Origin: Bacteroidaceae bacterium
Lineage (GTDB): Bacteria; Bacteroidota; Bacteroidia; Bacteroidales; Bacteroidaceae
Direction: 5' to 3'
Assembly: GCA_021443285.1 (NCBI GenBank)
Contig: JABUUG010000036.1
Location: forward strand, 10,557-18,593
Length of the DNA: 8,037 bases
Shown: piece by piece, positions 4,546 through 8,037 of the stretch
How the letters are laid out: every line of letters starts with the position of its first letter
Numbering within the stretch: the first letter of the stretch is position 1
Program-made: the position numbers and the translations under genes
Notes under the pieces: model-generated
Databases searched by the model: none
What the model saw: the letters and a program-made list of their open reading frames with translations, nothing else
What the model was told of the DNA's origin: nothing

Positions 4546-7272
4546 ATGAACAAGAAAATCTCAAATCTAAAACGGGCATCTGTGCAGAACGCTTCAAGGC
4601 GGAACCTCGCGAAGATGCTTGCGGCAGCGGGATTGATGTTAGGTGCGGGAGTGTTCCAGTCCTGTCAGAAGGACATCCTCACGGGGCAACCGGAATGGCT
4701 GGGCAACTCCATCTATGAGCGTCTGCAGGAAGGCTTCGCCTCCACCGACCAGACACCGCACACGTTCAACACCACGCTGAACCTGATTAACGACCTCGGC
4801 TACACGGAGACGTTGAGCCGCACGGGTTCGAAGACCCTCTTCGTAACGCCTGATGATGTGTACGACCAGTGGCTCCAGTCGAAGGGCCTGACCTACAAGT
4901 CGCTCACACAGACGCAGAAGAAGCAGCTCTTCCACAGCTCGATGATCAACAATGCCTATCTGCTCAACCTCATGTCGAACGTCAGCGGCAACCCTCCAGA
5001 GGAGGCTGCCTGTCTGCGTCGCGAGACGGCAAGCTCCCTCCTCGACTCTGTTCCACGCCTGAACGTTGCCGATATGCCCGTGAACCCGCTGGGCGACCCG
5101 GAGAAGGACGCATGGAAGAAAGTAAGGGAAGGCGAGAAGCAGACTATATATATATGTGAGGACCAGACATCCGCTCCTATGATGCACTTCCTGCCGGACT
5201 TCATGGAGAAGAACTCCATCACGGCGGAAGACCTTGCCATACTCTCAAACGGGGTTTCACAGAGCATCAATGACGCGTGGATCAGCGGACAGAAGGTAAT
5301 CAGCGACCAGCAGACCTGCAAGAACGGCTACGTCTATATGGTGAACGGCGTGATAGAAGGCTCGCAGAACATGGCGCAGGCAATACGCAACGAACCCACC
5401 ACACAGCTGTGGGCAAAGGCTCTGGCACGCTACTCATGCCCTGTAGAGGTAACAGGAAACACACTCTGGAACTTCCAGCAGGCATACAACACACAGGACA
5501 AGCTCTACGAAATGAGATACTTCACGGGCTACCAGAAGTCGGGTGTGAGGAACTCATTCCTGCAGGGTCCGCTGGAGAAGGCAATCAACGCCCTCGGCAC
5601 ACTGCGCTTCGACCCGGGATGGAACCAGTATGAGGTGCAGACATCCACACTGAGAATGGCCCACGATGCAGCCGTGATGATAGTGCCTACCGATGCAGCC
5701 CTCAGGGAGTGGTTTGAGAACGAAGGCCGTGACCTGATAGAGCGTTTCGGTTCTTGGGAGAACATCAACTACGAGACCCTCGCATCGCTCATCAACGTGA
5801 ACATGCTGGAGTCGTTCGTGAGCTCAGTGCCATCAAAGTTTGAGTCGGTGCTCGACTACACGTCGCAGCGTGCACTCGGCATCAAGAAGGAAGACATCGA
5901 GAAGTGCATCATGTGCTGCAACGGTGTGGTATATGTGGTGAACAAGGTGTTCGCGCCAGACGCATTCAGCTCCGTAATCTATCCGGCACAGATACAGTCG
6001 GAAGGCACATACGGTGTTGCCGGCCACGCGCTCACCGGTTTCTACGACGAGAGCTACTCGGCAGTGTATGACTTCAGCCCGTACCTTTCTTCCATGGAGT
6101 CAACCTTCGCGCTTGTCATTCCGTTCAACACCACAGAGTCCACTCTGAGCCAGGCGGCAGGCAAGGGAAAGATGTTCCGCATCGTGGACCCCTGCTCTTA
6201 CGGATTGAAGACCCCGAGAATCATAGAGTTCTTCTATACGGGCGGCAAGATCATGGGTTACTCATACGAAGTTGACGAAGTCGTGGAAGGCGCACAGCCA
6301 AGGGGCATCGTTACAGAGATTGACCCCTCGAAGAACAAGGTGCTGCAGAACCGCATGAACGACCTTATCGACAACAACATCATCGTGCTTTCAGACGGCA
6401 GCCTGTCCGACGACCAGGAGTACTACAAGACCAAGACCGGCGGTGTGCTGAAGGTTTACCGTCAGAACGGCGAGCTCTATGTTGACGGCGGCTATCAGAT
6501 AGAGAAGAACGAGCCGCTCCTCTTCCCCGACTCTTGCATCGTGAAGAAGGACAACGGCTACACGCTGGGCGCAGGCTCGCAGACAGCCATGCAGGGCAAG
6601 TTCGTGGCTGTGCCTATGTCTGCCACAAAGTCAGTCTATCAGACCCTGAAGGAGCATACCGCCGACACACTGTTCTACAGCCTGCTCGCCTCTTCCGAAC
6701 TGCTCTCTGCAAAGGAAGGCAGCAACGAGCCTGCCGGCAACGACAACCTCAACGTGAACGTGTTCGACAGCTACAACTACACAGTCTATGTGCCGGAGGA
6801 CTCAAAGATAAGGGAACTCATCGACAAGGGCTACCTGCCTACATGGGCAGACTACGAGGCGCTCGCCGAAGCTGCCGAAGGTGGAGACCAGAAGGCGATA
6901 GAGCAGCGCGAGGTAATCAAGAACCGCATCAACGACTTCCTGCGCTACCACATCCAGGATAACTCGGTGTTCATCAATGGCGGCTACGTGTCGCAGGCAT
7001 ACGAGACAGCCAAGCTGAACCCGAAGACCAACCGCTTCTACACGCTCAACGTTACCGCCGACAAGACAAACCTCACCGTTACCGACAACAGTGGCAACAC
7101 AAGGAATGTGGTGAAGAACGGCGATTTCTATAACAAGATTGTACGCGAGTACTGGATTTCCGGCAGAGGCAAGGCAACAGCCATGCTCGAGTCGTCATCA
7201 CACGCAGTGGTACACAAGATTGACGGTGTGCTCATCTTCGACGCCAGCCAGCTGACACCTTGGAAGAAATAA
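4546..7272 (+). CDS. Fasciclin (FAS1) repeat surface lipoprotein
   Basis: This 908-residue lipoprotein has a long N-region, a hydrophobic segment (24-37) and a lipobox ending FQSC with Cys40. The next residues, QKD, resemble the lipoprotein surface-export signal described in Bacteroidetes, so outer-membrane surface display is likely. FAS1-type units are seen at about 55-272 (LFVTPDD at 98-104; NGYVYMVNGVIEG at 260-272), 275-470 (MIVPTDAA at 378-385; NGVVYVVNKVF at 459-469), 475-652 (divergent; FALVIPF at 521-527) and 690-903 (YTVYVPEDSKI at 745-755; SSHAVVHKIDGVL closing near 896). Units one and four carry long insertions. FAS1 domains serve adhesion; in Bacteroidetes such lipoproteins often sit beside SusC/SusD pairs, as here. 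The receptor gene follows after 46 bases, so they likely share a transcript. The start is supported by the signal sequence and the A/T-rich leader. Compared with the first gene, it uses more ACG, TCG and CTG codons. Confidence 0.9.
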   Translation: MNKKISNLKRASVQNASRRNLAKMLAAAGLMLGAGVFQSCQKDILTGQPEWLGNSIYERLQEGFASTDQTPHTFNTTLNLINDLGYTETLSRTGSKTLFVTPDDVYDQWLQSKGLTYKSLTQTQKKQLFHSSMINNAYLLNLMSNVSGNPPEEAACLRRETASSLLDSVPRLNVADMPVNPLGDPEKDAWKKVREGEKQTIYICEDQTSAPMMHFLPDFMEKNSITAEDLAILSNGVSQSINDAWISGQKVISDQQTCKNGYVYMVNGVIEGSQNMAQAIRNEPTTQLWAKALARYSCPVEVTGNTLWNFQQAYNTQDKLYEMRYFTGYQKSGVRNSFLQGPLEKAINALGTLRFDPGWNQYEVQTSTLRMAHDAAVMIVPTDAALREWFENEGRDLIERFGSWENINYETLASLINVNMLESFVSSVPSKFESVLDYTSQRALGIKKEDIEKCIMCCNGVVYVVNKVFAPDAFSSVIYPAQIQSEGTYGVAGHALTGFYDESYSAVYDFSPYLSSMESTFALVIPFNTTESTLSQAAGKGKMFRIVDPCSYGLKTPRIIEFFYTGGKIMGYSYEVDEVVEGAQPRGIVTEIDPSKNKVLQNRMNDLIDNNIIVLSDGSLSDDQEYYKTKTGGVLKVYRQNGELYVDGGYQIEKNEPLLFPDSCIVKKDNGYTLGAGSQTAMQGKFVAVPMSATKSVYQTLKEHTADTLFYSLLASSELLSAKEGSNEPAGNDNLNVNVFDSYNYTVYVPEDSKIRELIDKGYLPTWADYEALAEAAEGGDQKAIEQREVIKNRINDFLRYHIQDNSVFINGGYVSQAYETAKLNPKTNRFYTLNVTADKTNLTVTDNSGNTRNVVKNGDFYNKIVREYWISGRGKATAMLESSSHAVVHKIDGVLIFDASQLTPWKK

Positions 7273-7318
7273 TGCAACCCACTTCTTTCCAATTCTTCCA
7301 AAATAAAAGACAACAGAT

Positions 7319-8037
7319 ATGAAAAACATCATAAACGGAATAAATCAACGGTGCAGAATGCTGCTCATGGCATTCATGCTGTTCGTCTGCTCTACGGCAG
7401 TGGCGCAGATAACATCCGTTCACGGTACCATCATCGACGAGTATGGACCGCTGATTGGCGCTACCGTCTGCGAAATAGACGGTACGGGCCGTATCATAGA
7501 GTCTGCAATCACAGACCTGAACGGTAACTTTACAATGAAGGTTAAGAATGCAAAGGACAAGCTCCGCATTTCTTACGTGGGCTACAAGACACAAATCCTG
7601 AAGTTCGACAAGACCACATACAACATCACCATGGCTTCCGACGCCCAGCTGGAGGAGGTTGTGGTAAAGACTTCACGCCGTTTCAACGGCAGCGGTCTGC
7701 CAATCCCCGAGCGCGAGGTTTCCTACGCTTACCAGGGCATCTCCACCAAGGAGTTCGAAGGTCTCGGTATCAACTCTGTGGATGAAGCCCTCCAGGGCCG
7801 TATCGCAGGTCTCGACATCGTGGGCAACAGCGGTAACCTCGGTTCCGGTTCCACCATGCGTCTGCGTGGTTCAGGCTCGCTCTCCACACTGACCGACGCC
7901 AACCCGCTCATCGTAGTCGACGGTAACGTCCGCGAGGTGGACCTCTCAAGCTTCGACGCCTCCTCTGCCAACGACGAGAAGTTCGCCGAGCTCCTTAACA
8001 TCAACGCCGACGATATCGCCGACATCCGCGTGCTGAA
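7319..8037 (+). CDS. SusC/RagA-family TonB-dependent receptor, 5' part only
   Basis: This outer-membrane receptor is cut by the window edge after 239 complete codons; the family is usually around 1000 residues. Residues 1-29 are a signal peptide (AVA before Gln30). Residues 34-108 are the carboxypeptidase-regulatory-like beta domain of SusC proteins (VHGTIIDEYGPLIGATV; TDLNGNF; LRISYVGYKTQ). LEEVVVKTSRR (111-121) is the usual TonB-box-like stretch. The plug begins after it, with ALQGRIAGLDIVGNSG (157-172), MRLRGSGSL (180-188) and NPLIVVDGNVRE (195-206). Family members take up ligands across the outer membrane with energy from TonB-ExbBD, normally with a SusD lipoprotein lid. It starts 46 bases after the fasciclin gene, with an A-rich leader and no Shine-Dalgarno. 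The substrate is not predictable from this part. Confidence 0.95.
   Translation, partial: MKNIINGINQRCRMLLMAFMLFVCSTAVAQITSVHGTIIDEYGPLIGATVCEIDGTGRIIESAITDLNGNFTMKVKNAKDKLRISYVGYKTQILKFDKTTYNITMASDAQLEEVVVKTSRRFNGSGLPIPEREVSYAYQGISTKEFEGLGINSVDEALQGRIAGLDIVGNSGNLGSGSTMRLRGSGSLSTLTDANPLIVVDGNVREVDLSSFDASSANDEKFAELLNINADDIADIRVL

Noticed and set aside
4639..5187. 182-codon minus-strand frame
   Set aside because: It lies fully antisense to the fasciclin gene, whose frame encodes the recognisable FAS1 motif at 98-104. The Arg/Leu/Val-rich product is typical of a shadow frame.
6534..6962. 142-codon plus-strand frame in another phase
   Set aside because: It overlaps the fourth FAS1 unit of the fasciclin gene; the Arg/His-rich product is a frame shadow.
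7729..8025. 98-codon minus-strand frame
   Set aside because: It is antisense to the SusC plug domain, which is clearly the real coding sequence.

Overview
The window looks like a piece of a Bacteroidales chromosome, most probably Prevotella or a close relative. Four things point there: a SusC/RagA-type TonB-dependent receptor, a fasciclin-repeat lipoprotein with a CQKD-type start after the lipobox, a large secreted protein ending in the short Prevotella-type version of the type IX secretion C-terminal tail (VYNAVGVQ ... GLNIVRMSDGTVRKVLVK), and A/T-rich leaders with no Shine-Dalgarno before the start codons. The genus is an inference from these features; no marker gene is present.

Layout. 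Bases 1-517 hold no convincing gene. They contain several palindromes, an alternating purine-pyrimidine run, and one good Bacteroidetes -7 box (372-379) that probably drives the first gene. Bases 518-3895 encode a 1125-residue exported protein built from helical spacers and three beta-rich, galactose-binding-like modules. A strong intrinsic terminator follows (3911-3948). Bases 3949-4545 are non-coding and unusually rich in structure: an almost gapless run of hairpins, a 24-base inverted repeat pair at 4185-4208 and 4321-4344 whose arms are themselves palindromic, and a cluster of short CTTGCGT tandem repeats just before the next start codon. Bases 4546-7272 encode a 908-residue lipoprotein with about four fasciclin (FAS1) units. 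After a 46-base gap, a SusC-type outer-membrane receptor begins at 7319 and runs off the window.

How the genes fit together. The fasciclin lipoprotein and the SusC-type receptor are very probably one operon, and a SusD-like partner may lie beyond the right edge. This arrangement suggests a surface nutrient-uptake or adhesion locus, but the substrate cannot be read from what is visible. The first gene is separately terminated and is likely an independent cell-surface or secreted protein. No mobile-element proteins, CRISPR arrays, tRNA or rRNA genes are visible. The most unusual part is the structured non-coding stretch before the fasciclin-SusC operon, which could be a structured leader RNA, an invertible or MITE-like element, or a cluster of extragenic palindromes.
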